This document shows, one piece after another, positions 33,919 to 44,400 of a stretch of DNA of 64,000 nucleotides. Source of the stretch: Flavivirga rizhaonensis (GTDB lineage Bacteria > Bacteroidota > Bacteroidia > Flavobacteriales > Flavobacteriaceae); contig NZ_SRSO01000001.1 of the NCBI RefSeq assembly GCF_004791695.1, positions 372,001-436,000 of the forward strand, written 5' to 3'. The stretch's first letter is position 1. Each line of letters starts with the position of its first letter. The position numbers and the translations under genes were made by a program. Under the pieces are notes generated by a model, which worked only from the letters and a program-made list of their open reading frames with translations, was not told the DNA's origin and did not search any database.

Positions 33919-36900
33919 TTATTCTAAAACCCAATCCCATTCAATATTGTCAGTTCGTGTAGTAGGTTTTTGAAACCCATCAGTTAATTCCAATACATTC
34001 TTGTATGTTAGGTCTTTTAGTTCTGATATTTTGAGGGTTTCAAGATCTTCCATGGCTTTTATAAAACTATAAGTAAAGACACCATTATTCCATTTTTCAC
34101 TTTCTAAAGCGAATTGTTTGCCACCTGTTGCAGCAATAATATATGACCCATTACCGCGATTTAGATCATAGAATAAATCTCTAAGGGTTTGTAGCTCTTT
34201 GTAACTTTTTCTTAGTATTCCTTTACTTCCTCTGGTATTAACATCATACTCCTTAAGTTTATTTGATGTTGAAATAAAGCTTTCTAAGTCGGTGTCATTT
34301 TTCTCACCGCTATAGCAAGTATCAAGAAGTAAAAGTTTTTTTCGTGCTGGAATATAATTCAATAGGTTATATATTTCCTCATAAGAAAATCCCTTGGATT
34401 TTGGGTTTTCAAAATCTGTGTTATGTGTAGCGAAGTAAAAATTATCTTCTTGGTCCAATAAACCATGTCCAGAGAATGAAATAATAACAATGTCATCCAC
34501 ATTAGTTTGTAGAAGTTTTTCTTTAATGGACATAAGATTAGAACTTGTGACAGACTCATTGAAATATGTGTTAATTTTGATACCCGAACCGAATCTAGAT
34601 TTTAAGTATTCCTCAAGTTTATTTACATCATTTACGGCATATTTTAAGTTCCAGTTAGAGTCTTTATACTTAGAGACACCTATTCCAAAGTAGTGCACTT
34701 TAGTGTGTGTGCGCTTTAATGTATTATTAATTGTTATAATTTCAGGATCACTTTCCACTCCTTCCTTATTAGTTGTTATTGCAGTAATTACATTTTTGCC
34801 ATTATTTAATTCGATTTCATAATTTATGATACTTTCAAAGATCGAGTCCTTTGAAAAAACACCAACACCATTAACATAAATATTGATTTTTTCCGAATTG
34901 TTTGATACATTAAAAGACATTGGAATTTTTTCTAGCCTTACTGTAGATTGAATATTTTCTTTATTAATAATACTAATTTTTGGTGCTTCGATAGATAATA
35001 AATCAATTTGCTCACTTAGTCCGTTTTTTGCTAAGCGTTTTAAATAATAGTTTTTATATAGTTTAATGACCTTTTTATTGGCATAACCTAATCGATTTAA
35101 AATGATGTCAGGACGGTTTAAAAAGACTGAATAGTTAATAAGAGGATAGGCTTTAAGGTTTTTCACAAAATGATAATCTCTAATATTATTTTTTGTGGAA
35201 CTAAAATAGCCCTCTGGTGTAACGTATAAAACTGATCTTTCAACACCCTTTTTGCTTCGTTTTTCAGATAGTACAATAGTTAGTTCTAGTGCAAATGTAT
35301 CTAGATTAATAACCTTAATTTCACTATTATCTAAAAACACGAAAAGTCTTCTTCTACTTTGAATAATATCTTTACATTCTGCCGAAGATTTTAGATCTAT
35401 TATCATAAGAGGTGATTTTCCGTTTTCGTTCCAAACGTATAATTCTCCATTTTCATTTGCAGATACGTACTTATTTTCTGATTTTAAATACTTAATAATA
35501 GATTTATTCCATATTCCATAAAACTTTGTGTCAATTTTCAATGTATCTTTTTCTAACCGCCCTTTTGCATAATCGCTATAACCATCACTTGCTAATATAC
35601 TGCCATCATTATAAAGTTTAAAGATGTTATTATAAGTAGATTTCTCTATTTCTAATGTCTCAATGTTGATGAAATGAGTTTTATCATTATAATACTTTTC
35701 TCTACTATTATTATCATAATTCTTAGACTTTAGGCATAAATATTTACCATCATCGGAGAAAAAAGTTGTAGCTTTTTGATAGTAGAATGTGAGAGAGCCA
35801 ATATCCAAAGTCTTTTCCTTTATTTTAAAATTTTCTAAATCAATAATAAAAAGCTTATCACTTCCGTCATTAACTGTTGCTATTGTGGCTGCTATTTTAT
35901 AGTCCTGGGAAATGATGATTTTATGATAAGGCATGTACTCCAAATCAAAACTTTTACTTTCCCATATAAAATCGTTTAGATTTGAGAGTTTAGAAATCCT
36001 GAAAGTAAAGTTTTTATCGTCAGCATTATACTTTACGTACAATACTAAGGAATTGTTTTCTGAATTTTTAAAAATGCTAGTCGAAGAAATATTTTTTAGT
36101 TTATTATCAATTGTTCTAAGATTATTAAGGTTTATGACGAAGTCATCGTACTTTAAAATACCATTAGCTAATACTTGTGGCTTATCCCAAGTATTAAGTG
36201 TAGTTTTCGAATTCCATTCATAAATGGAGTCATTAATTGGGTTAACACTTATTAAACTATTATAATCTCTTGAAATGATGTCGTTATCATGAACAGATCG
36301 ATTGGATGTAGATTCAAGATTATTGATGTGATTATCTTTTAATAGTCTATTAGTCTTATTGTTAAAGATGAGATTTTTGACTTTTAAGTGGTAGTTTATA
36401 GTGTCTTTTGATTGTGAGAAAATCGTTGTATGATCTTTGTCTAAAACTACACCAGAAATATAATCTTTATATTCTCGTTGTATAATAGTTTTTGAACCGT
36501 CGAATATATCAAGAACAACTAGCTCATTATTTTGTTTGTAAATAATTTTACTTTCAGAAAAAAAATGATACGTGTTTAATGGTCTTAAAAGTATATCTCC
36601 AGAATTTGGAACTTTAGTCCGTTTTTTTTTGAATACGTCGTATAGATAAAGATAATTAATATTATCTTTCTCAGAAACTGATTGAAAAATTACCTGATTA
36701 GAAGCCAGGAGTGATTTTAAGTGCTTAATAGCCTTTTTCTGAGACAATTCAATATCTACAAACAAACTATCTTGATTTACATAAAAAAGCTTTTCAGTTG
36801 TTTTATAAAATTGGTTTTCATAGCAGTACCAGGAATTATTGTTGATTTTCAGATTTACACATTCTAGGTTTTCATTTGGCTTAAATTTTATCATATTATC

Positions 36901-38385
36901 TTCATAATAGTTAAGTTTTCGCCGTTTAACTAATCCAGTTTTAAAGTCAATTATACCTATTGTACTATTTATGTCTTGGTTAAAATCGTCATATTCATTC
37001 ATGCTACTTTCCTCAAAAAAGAGACAAGAATTACTATCATTGTTAAGAAAAACTTTAATAGGTCTTTTAAATTTATAATCACAGAGCTTTTTACGTTCTT
37101 TAACAGACCATATTTGGATTTGATATTTATTATGAGTTAGGATATATTCTCCATTTTGGCCTAGCTGCATTTGCATTCTACTAGATAATGTATTGTTTAA
37201 AATTTTAACACTCTCCTTTTTGTACAGTGTGTCAATCAAATTAACTGAAGGCTGATCATCGAACAAAGAATTATCTCTTACTGGATACTTGTATAGAATA
37301 TTTTTATACTTAGTTGAGTCTATAGACTGATTAGGTTTGCGAAAAGATTTATCTGAAAATATGAGGAGGGTGTCCTCTATTTTTTCGAACAGTGTCACAT
37401 TATCAATATTCTCAATGCGTTTTTTAACATCAGAATTGAAATCGTCATCAAAATTAAAGTAGTCATATAATGTTATACCAAAACGCATTACCCATGCATT
37501 TCCATTGATTATTTTATTGCCAATAAAGATGTCTTTCTCTGATTTTGGATGTGACAGATTTTCGGTTTTAAGTATTTCAATTATTTCATAAGCATTTGTA
37601 CTATAAATTGGATTTTGGTTTTTAGTTAAGGCTAAATATTTGCCATTGCTAGAGAATTCAATTTTTTCAGGCCGATGTATTATTTCTTTTCGCGCTAAGA
37701 CCTCTAAATCGGGAAGCCTTCTTGTTTCAAGTCCATAGAAAAGACTGTCATTTTGTTCCTTAATAAAATATATTACCGCAAGGTATTTGTTGTTAGGGGA
37801 AAGTTTTATTTGTCTAATTCCACTAAATGTTTTGACTGTATTTTCCTTAAATGAAATTTCTGCATTTTTTTTTAATTCATAATAAGGTGGTGTTTCTTTA
37901 TTTACGGGTTTAGCTTTGTGTAAGTTAGTAGCAATGACAGCGTCATTAGTTTTAAGTGAAAAATCCAAACGAATATGACCAGGATAAACTTCTTTTGGCT
38001 TTTGTTTATTATTAAAATCAATTATAAATATACTATCTAATGGGTGCTCATAAAGCGCTTTATAATAGTAGTATCCGCCTAATTCGGTTTTTACCATAAT
38101 TTCTGTGTTGCTACTTCCTTTAAATTGTATAGATTTAATTTCTCTGTCTTCATCATTAAATACTTGTATGGAATCAACTATATTAAATTTATCAAGATTT
38201 ACAAGATATACGGTGTCGCCATAGAGATGTTTTCCGCCAAACATAGGAGAATAGGCAAGGAACTTTCCGTCTGCACTCAATGTTGAATTAGATACAGGGC
38301 CATTTGTTTCAATGTAGCTCTCCTGTCCAACTAATAAAGAAGAGTTAAGAAATACCAATATGAAAAAAATATAGTGAAACTTCAT
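33919..38385 (-). CDS. Exported giant propeller protein with C-terminal caspase (C14) domain
   Basis: A 1488-residue protein with a signal peptide (MKFHYIFFILVFLNSSLLVGQ). About 1100 residues of WD40-like beta-propeller repeats follow (SPNNKYLAVIYF, FSSNGKYLALTK, FSDDGKYLCLKS). A linker with TPEGYFSSTKNNIRDYHFVKN leads to a caspase-like domain from about 1230 with SGHGLL (His1307) and DTCYSG (Cys1357), so the dyad is intact. The sequence ends IEWDWVLE. Its closest relative is the + strand gene at 41402-45787, with the same plan and the same end. It is divergent from the lipoprotein gene across 180 bases containing a palindrome. Target and trigger are unknown; a periplasmic protease activated by a propeller-bound signal is a reasonable model. 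Confidence 0.88.
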   Translation of the reverse strand: MKFHYIFFILVFLNSSLLVGQESYIETNGPVSNSTLSADGKFLAYSPMFGGKHLYGDTVYLVNLDKFNIVDSIQVFNDEDREIKSIQFKGSSNTEIMVKTELGGYYYYKALYEHPLDSIFIIDFNNKQKPKEVYPGHIRLDFSLKTNDAVIATNLHKAKPVNKETPPYYELKKNAEISFKENTVKTFSGIRQIKLSPNNKYLAVIYFIKEQNDSLFYGLETRRLPDLEVLARKEIIHRPEKIEFSSNGKYLALTKNQNPIYSTNAYEIIEILKTENLSHPKSEKDIFIGNKIINGNAWVMRFGITLYDYFNFDDDFNSDVKKRIENIDNVTLFEKIEDTLLIFSDKSFRKPNQSIDSTKYKNILYKYPVRDNSLFDDQPSVNLIDTLYKKESVKILNNTLSSRMQMQLGQNGEYILTHNKYQIQIWSVKERKKLCDYKFKRPIKVFLNNDSNSCLFFEESSMNEYDDFNQDINSTIGIIDFKTGLVKRRKLNYYEDNMIKFKPNENLECVNLKINNNSWYCYENQFYKTTEKLFYVNQDSLFVDIELSQKKAIKHLKSLLASNQVIFQSVSEKDNINYLYLYDVFKKKRTKVPNSGDILLRPLNTYHFFSESKIIYKQNNELVVLDIFDGSKTIIQREYKDYISGVVLDKDHTTIFSQSKDTINYHLKVKNLIFNNKTNRLLKDNHINNLESTSNRSVHDNDIISRDYNSLISVNPINDSIYEWNSKTTLNTWDKPQVLANGILKYDDFVINLNNLRTIDNKLKNISSTSIFKNSENNSLVLYVKYNADDKNFTFRISKLSNLNDFIWESKSFDLEYMPYHKIIISQDYKIAATIATVNDGSDKLFIIDLENFKIKEKTLDIGSLTFYYQKATTFFSDDGKYLCLKSKNYDNNSREKYYNDKTHFINIETLEIEKSTYNNIFKLYNDGSILASDGYSDYAKGRLEKDTLKIDTKFYGIWNKSIIKYLKSENKYVSANENGELYVWNENGKSPLMIIDLKSSAECKDIIQSRRRLFVFLDNSEIKVINLDTFALELTIVLSEKRSKKGVERSVLYVTPEGYFSSTKNNIRDYHFVKNLKAYPLINYSVFLNRPDIILNRLGYANKKVIKLYKNYYLKRLAKNGLSEQIDLLSIEAPKISIINKENIQSTVRLEKIPMSFNVSNNSEKINIYVNGVGVFSKDSIFESIINYEIELNNGKNVITAITTNKEGVESDPEIITINNTLKRTHTKVHYFGIGVSKYKDSNWNLKYAVNDVNKLEEYLKSRFGSGIKINTYFNESVTSSNLMSIKEKLLQTNVDDIVIISFSGHGLLDQEDNFYFATHNTDFENPKSKGFSYEEIYNLLNYIPARKKLLLLDTCYSGEKNDTDLESFISTSNKLKEYDVNTRGSKGILRKSYKELQTLRDLFYDLNRGNGSYIIAATGGKQFALESEKWNNGVFTYSFIKAMEDLETLKISELKDLTYKNVLELTDGFQKPTTRTDNIEWDWVLE

Positions 38386-38405
38386 CTGAAAGATTTTCTA
38401 ATTAA

Positions 38406-38445
38406 ATTTAACAAAAAGAATACCTTTTTGAGGATTTTGTTAAAT
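38406..38445. promoter_or_regulatory. 11-bp inverted repeat in the divergent caspase promoter region
   Basis: ATTTAACAAAA (38406-38416) and TTTTGTTAAAT (38435-38445) are perfect reverse complements around 18 bases, 21 bases upstream of the giant caspase start. A matching half-site TTTGTTAAAA lies at 38519-38528, 38 bases before the lipoprotein start. One factor could control both directions. Confidence 0.5.
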
Positions 38446-38565
38446 ATTTATTTTAATCGAGACGAATAAATCTGACTACCTTTTTGTTATTCATAGTTAT
38501 AGATTAGAATTATAGCAATTTGTTAAAATTAAATTTATAAATTACAAAACCTAAAGTTGTAAAAC

Positions 38566-39465
38566 ATGAAAAAAGTAATTTCTACACTATCACTGTTAGT
38601 AATTTGCTCGTGCAAAGTGCACCAAAGATCAAATATTCAATCTAACGAAGAGTTCGTTGTAGAAATGAAAAGAGCAGATACCAGAGGTGGTCTTATAGAA
38701 ACCATACTTCAAGGAGTGTTTTTTGGAGCTTCTTATCTGGCGGACAAAACTTCAGAATCATTAGTAAGTACCTATTCGCAATCACTTTCAATAAATAATT
38801 ATTACAATACAGATTTGGGTGACGTTGAGAAGACCTACAAACAGATTCATATTAAAAAATACTCAAAACCCAATAGTCCAGAGAAGAAAGCTCAAATTAC
38901 CTCTATCGTTAAAGATGAGATCAGTGCTATGCCAAAGTCAAGGGAGAATACAGCTGCTTTAAGCATTGATGATGTTATAAGAATTGAAGAAGATGATTTG
39001 TTAAATTTTTATGCAGTAATTGAGTTAATAAGTGACCCGCAAAATCCAGGCATAACAAGATTGAGTTTTAATGAGCTTAGGGTTTTCTTTTCTAAAACTA
39101 AAGTATATACAGATGAAGATCTTAACGCAAAAATTTCAGTTGCAATTGAAGGGCAATGGAGAGGTGAAGATGGTACTCCTAAAAATGCTATATTGATAGA
39201 GCAGGAATATGATTTTAAGAACCTTAAATATGGAGTAGAAAACTTAATAGATACACCTATAGTGTCACCTTGGTATTATGATATTCCAATTACTACTCAA
39301 TTGGAGGACAATGATAATTATGGAGTAGTGAAAATAAATGTAAGATTAGAAGAGTATGAGGGTAATAAAAGCAAGTATGTTAATAAACTACCGAGCATGT
39401 TAAGTGATAATAAAGATGCTATAATTTCTGATGGTGTTTCAGCAATAGAAAAAATTACAAACTAG
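38566..39465 (+). CDS. Lipoprotein of the caspase/CHASE2 module
   Basis: A 299-residue protein with a lipoprotein signal (MKKVISTLSLLVICSC; lipidated Cys16). No known domain is apparent; the body is mostly beta-strand with the repeated pattern of a substrate-scaffold protein (ITRLSFNELRVFFSK, KISVAIEGQW, VVKINVRLEEYE). It is the first gene of a + strand unit: the CHASE2 gene begins 3 bases after its stop. It may hold or sense a partner for the caspases in the periplasm. Confidence 0.7.
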   Translation: MKKVISTLSLLVICSCKVHQRSNIQSNEEFVVEMKRADTRGGLIETILQGVFFGASYLADKTSESLVSTYSQSLSINNYYNTDLGDVEKTYKQIHIKKYSKPNSPEKKAQITSIVKDEISAMPKSRENTAALSIDDVIRIEEDDLLNFYAVIELISDPQNPGITRLSFNELRVFFSKTKVYTDEDLNAKISVAIEGQWRGEDGTPKNAILIEQEYDFKNLKYGVENLIDTPIVSPWYYDIPITTQLEDNDNYGVVKINVRLEEYEGNKSKYVNKLPSMLSDNKDAIISDGVSAIEKITN

Positions 39466-39468
39466 TTA

Positions 39469-40635
39469 ATGAAGATACGAGTTGATAAAGTCTTGTACAG
39501 AGATGCATTATTGTGTACTATAATAACATTTATAGTTGCTGGTATTCTGTATTTTGCATTTGTAAATCTTTCTATTTTAGATCCTTTTGAAAAAGCATTT
39601 AAAGACTTTAAGTTTACGGATATATTTTATTCAGAACGTATGAATAAAGAACAACGTAACAATAAAATAGTCATTGTAAACATAAAACATGCTGACCGTT
39701 TTCAAATTGCTCAGGTTATTGATAAAATTAATGCTCAAGATCCAAGTGTCATCGGTTTAGATATCATATTTAAAGACAGAAAATCAGAATTTATGGATTC
39801 TATTTTAAAGTCAGCCTTTGTATCGAATGAGCGCATTGTAACAGCTTACTTTCATGATAAAGATTCCATAGTTAACAATCACCAGTATTTCCAATTTGAT
39901 GGAGAATTCAAGGGTTATATAAATTTAGATTTAAAGGGGCAGAATTCTGTTATTCGTGACTTTCAAGGTGTAAAAGGGAATAATAATGATGAGTTTGCTT
40001 TTGCGACTCAACTGTCTATAAAAGCTGGATATATGGATGAGAGTTATGCCAGAAAAGAATTAAAAAAACCGATTCCAATTAACTATACAGGTAATAAAGA
40101 TGTTTTTCTCAGTTTTGATATTGAAGAAGTCTTAAATACAGATAAAATACCATCTTTTAAAGATGCAGTTGTTATCCTTGGCTATTTGGGAGATGGTAAT
40201 AAAGATTATGATATTGAAGATAAACATTACACACCTTTAAATGAAGAATGGGTAGGTAGGGCTGTACCAGATACATTTGGTGTAATTATCCACGCTAATA
40301 TTCTAAACATGCTCTCCAAACAGAATTTAATCCATAGAGTCTCTAAATTCACCATCTATTTATTATCATTCATCGTTTGCTTTTTTACGATATTATTTTC
40401 TATGAAACTGCATATAAAAAATGGTTTTGTTTTTTCTATGTTAGAAAAGATTATTCAATTACTACTTTCAATAATTTTGGTTTACTTGTCTTTATTATTA
40501 CTACAAGCTAATATATATCTAAGCGTGGTACCTATGATTCTCTTATCTGTATTAGGAATAGGGATGATAGGTTACTATGAGCGTTTAGTTAAATATCTTA
40601 ATAAAAAGTTTAAATGGAAAAGTCGTTTATCATAA
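39469..40635 (+). CDS. CHASE2-domain membrane protein
   Basis: A 388-residue protein with one N-terminal membrane segment (about 13-33), a periplasmic CHASE2 domain (about 40-285; IVIVNIKHADRF, VIGLDIIFKD, and the late GRAVPDTFGVIIHANILNML), and three C-terminal membrane segments (about 290-360). No kinase or cyclase output follows. CHASE2 is an extracellular sensor, commonly joined to kinases, and in cyanobacteria often fused or linked to CHAT caspase-like proteins. Here it probably senses an external cue for the neighbouring exported caspases. The next gene overlaps its end by 22 bases. Confidence 0.85.
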   Translation: MKIRVDKVLYRDALLCTIITFIVAGILYFAFVNLSILDPFEKAFKDFKFTDIFYSERMNKEQRNNKIVIVNIKHADRFQIAQVIDKINAQDPSVIGLDIIFKDRKSEFMDSILKSAFVSNERIVTAYFHDKDSIVNNHQYFQFDGEFKGYINLDLKGQNSVIRDFQGVKGNNNDEFAFATQLSIKAGYMDESYARKELKKPIPINYTGNKDVFLSFDIEEVLNTDKIPSFKDAVVILGYLGDGNKDYDIEDKHYTPLNEEWVGRAVPDTFGVIIHANILNMLSKQNLIHRVSKFTIYLLSFIVCFFTILFSMKLHIKNGFVFSMLEKIIQLLLSIILVYLSLLLLQANIYLSVVPMILLSVLGIGMIGYYERLVKYLNKKFKWKSRLS

Positions 40636-41396
40636 TAATAATAATCTCCTTTTTTACATCAATGCTATGTGCTCAAGACAGCCTTTGTGTGTTTAAAACA
40701 AGTTCAGGCGTATTAGCTAAATTTGATGGTAAAAAAAGACCATTAAACAAAGGAGATTTTTTAAATAAAAAAAGCACTGTATATATAACTTCGCCTTCAG
40801 ATATTATTCTTATAGATTCTAAAGGAGAGGCCTTCAATTTAGAGGATGTTGCTTCTTATACCTATGAAAGTATATTAAATCATAAAGCTATTGAGGGTCA
40901 AAAATCATTGACCTCAAAATATTTTGAGCTTATATGGGATGAATTATTAAGCCGCAAGTCTGGTAAAACCATTGTTGGAGGTGTGTTCAGAGGAGACATA
41001 CTTATGGAATTTCCTATTGATAGTACCAAAACAGCGAGTTCTAAATTAACTTTTAGTTGGAAAACTCAGACTGATGCTTCTCAATACTTTGTATTTATAA
41101 AAAGTAAAAACTTTGATGAAGTATATAAGTTTGCTACCAATGGTAATGAATTAACACTATATAAAGATAATCCTATTTTTTTTGAAGGAAATGGATTCGA
41201 ATGGTCAGTATCTACATCCGAATTTCCAAACTTTAAAAATATTCCGTTTTATGCTTTTGTATGGATTGATAGGTCAGAATACGAAAAACTTAAATCTAAT
41301 TATAAAGATCTAATAGAAGATTTGAAAGCTGTTGGACTATCTATTACAGAAATTGAAGACACGCTCTGTGAGAACTATGGGGTTTGTAAAAACTAA
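40614..41396 (+). CDS. Exported protein of the caspase/CHASE2 module
   Basis: A 260-residue protein with signal peptide (MEKSFIIIIIISFFTSMLC), overlapping CHASE2 by 22 bases and ending 5 bases before the second giant caspase, so it belongs to their operon. The N-terminal part (KGDFLNKKSTVYITSPSDIILID) resembles the FecR-like or SH3-like strand pattern. The middle has the phrase LTFSWKTQTDASQYFVFIK, like the fibronectin-type or DUF928-type domains found near CHAT/CHASE2 genes in cyanobacteria. Function unknown; a link between sensor and protease is a guess. Confidence 0.65.
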   Translation: MEKSFIIIIIISFFTSMLCAQDSLCVFKTSSGVLAKFDGKKRPLNKGDFLNKKSTVYITSPSDIILIDSKGEAFNLEDVASYTYESILNHKAIEGQKSLTSKYFELIWDELLSRKSGKTIVGGVFRGDILMEFPIDSTKTASSKLTFSWKTQTDASQYFVFIKSKNFDEVYKFATNGNELTLYKDNPIFFEGNGFEWSVSTSEFPNFKNIPFYAFVWIDRSEYEKLKSNYKDLIEDLKAVGLSITEIEDTLCENYGVCKN

Positions 41397-41401
41397 TTAC
41401 T

Positions 41402-44400
41402 ATGTCCAAAACTAATTTTGTCGCATGTATTGTTTTAATTCTAGTAATAAAATTAAATGCTCAAAAGAAATTTTTAGAAACACAATATGCCATAAATGAT
41501 CTTCATTTTTGTTCAAAAAATGGCGAGATAGTGTATGCAAATGATACAACACTCTATTTTGTGGACTATAAGACTTTAAAGATCAAAGATTCTATTGCAC
41601 TTATTAATAATAAAACCAAGTTTATTAGCAGTTTTCAATACTTGGATACTCCTCAACCTCTTATCATAATTAAAACAAAAACAAAGCAGAAATACTATCA
41701 AAATTATTTTGAGTATCCAGAGGATTCAACTTACTTTTTTAGTCGTACACAGAATAAAATAATTAATAAATTTTCAGGAAATATTTATGCTTCATTTAAT
41801 GAGGAAAATCCTTCTATTGCGGTTGTTGGCTACAATGAATACAATGATTATAAGGATGATTATGGCAATGTAAACAAATCACCTTTAATTGGGAAATTAG
41901 AGTCTTTTCCAAATCGTGTTGTGGTGGAATCGAGCGGAACAATACGAAAGATTCAGGTGAGTAATAGTGGTACAAGAGTTGCTATTATTTATCAAAAATA
42001 TTTTGGAAAAGGTGACCCTTATGATCATATACTGGAAATAAGAGATTTACCAAGTTTAGATATAGTCACTTCGAAAAAAATAAAGGATAAAACAATTAGT
42101 ATTAGCTTTTCTAGCAATGATGAACATGTTGTTCTTAAGAAAGATGCAAATTCTACGTATACTGATTTTTCATTATCAGAAGAAGAATACTTTAAAATTT
42201 ATTTTACTTCAACGCTAGAAGAAGTTTCTGAAATACCTAAGGATTTAAAAGTAAAAGAAGCTGTAAGAAATGGAACTGTTTGGAAGCGTATTAAAACCGA
42301 GGTGATAAATGTGGATTTTAATTCAAAGCAAAGAATCCATAAAATTTGGCCTAACCTTACTCCTTTTTCCATAATAGATGGCTTTAAAGTAATAGATGAT
42401 GAAATTATATTATTGTATGGTAATATGGGATATGGTTATTCTGGTGAGAAAAATGGAATCATAAAGTATGGGTTAAAGAATGAAGCTGTTTTTTCTGAGA
42501 TTAAGAACGTTAGTGAAAGAGATACTTTATATAATCCATTGGATGTAAGAATAATGGATAACAAAACTTCTGTTTATGGAGTAACCTATAACTCTAAAAG
42601 TAATTTACTCTTAATAAAAGATCAGCCTAGTTATGAGTTATCGGGATTTCAGATTTGGTCTGCATTAGATAAGAAAAAGTTTTATGATGTTGAATTTCCT
42701 AAGAAGGTAAATCCGTTCATGGATAATGAAGGAGAAACGTGTTTAATATTCGAAGAATATGAAGGTACAGGTTTTCGAGAATTTAAGATGAAGGTGTTGG
42801 ATATAAAGACAGGAATAGCCAAAGTCAAGTTGTTTGAAGATTCAGAATTCGATGGTTTAAGTGCAAAATGCCATAATTTAAGATCTAAATCTAATGAATG
42901 GATATGCAGTGATGGACGCTCCAAGTTTTGGAGAGTGGATATAAAAGACTTTACAATTCAGTTACTGAATGATTTATCAAATGACAAATACTATAGGGCT
43001 GATGTTGAATCTTTTAGACCTATACCTGATAGTGACAAAGTTCTTATTGCGCTAAACAGTGTAAACGTAGCTCCAAATCATAGTGTCACTGAATCTCATT
43101 TTGAAGGTTATAAAATATTCAATCCTAATAATTTATTGGTTCAAGATTTACCTGCGCTGAACAAAGCAACAGATGTATTTCCATTAAATAAGAATAAAAT
43201 AGTTTTTAAAAATGGTACTAGTTTGAAGCTATATGATGTGACTACAAATAATGTTACACCAATAACAAAGATTGCAGATAATAATAGAATTGCTGATGTA
43301 CTTTTACTAGACAATAAAGCGGAGATTGTAATGGACAAGAAAGATAGTCTCGTAGATAGTTTACAAATATTATCTTACGATTACGGCACTAAAAAAGTTA
43401 TTGCAAACTATAAAATACCAAGCTCCAAAGGCTTATTCAAAAACTTTGAGGGCTTAAATTATTACAGTTACGATTCTTATTATACTTATAATCATAAGTT
43501 AAGAGCCAAAGTAGAATGGAATAGCCAAAAACCTAAGTATACACAATCACACGATTTAAATATTAATAGCGATGGAAAACTTCTCTATAGAGATGAGTGG
43601 TTAATTAATTTAAAAGATTTGGAAGTAGAACAACAACTATTGAGTTATACAAAAAACACCTTGTTAGAAAATGATGAAATCGTATTGTTAAATACTGATA
43701 AATACGGTGCTAAAGATTATAAATTTAGAATTGTAAATACAAAAAACACCGATTCCATTCTTTGGAAAAGTAAAACAGTTCGAATGGATTTTGGAGATAG
43801 ACCAAGCTCTAGAGTGTGGACAAAAGACAAGAATTTTGTTCTTTTTTACAATTCATTCCAAACCACAGACAGTCAAACCATCTATTTATTAGATGTAAAA
43901 AATAGAGAATTAAACAGTAAAAAAATCAATTTTAAAATTAAGAAAGCCTGTTTTGCAGAAGATGCTCGTCAAGTTGTATTGACTTCGCATTCAGATATCA
44001 TGCAAAAGAATAGTAATAGCGTTTTTTATAGTATTGAAGGTCTAAAGAAGATAAGAGAAATAAATACAGATTATGATGATGAGGTAGATTCAAACAACTA
44101 TATCTTTACTGATTTTGAATTTCTTCTTCATTACAGTCTGGTTGATGATAAGATTGAAAAAGAGAAATCCTATTATGCCAGACGTCGATTAAGAACATCA
44201 AAATACTTAAAAGAGAAGAACTTGTTGGTCGCTGGTACCGACAAAGGTTCTCTGGTGTTTTGGAATATTGATAATAGCTCACCAAAGCATATAGAAAAGG
44301 TTTCTGACTCAGAGATAATAAAAATTGTTGAAGTAAATAATTCGTTATATGTACTAAGTAAAGACTCAGAGATTAGTGTCGTTAATCTCGATAATTTAAG

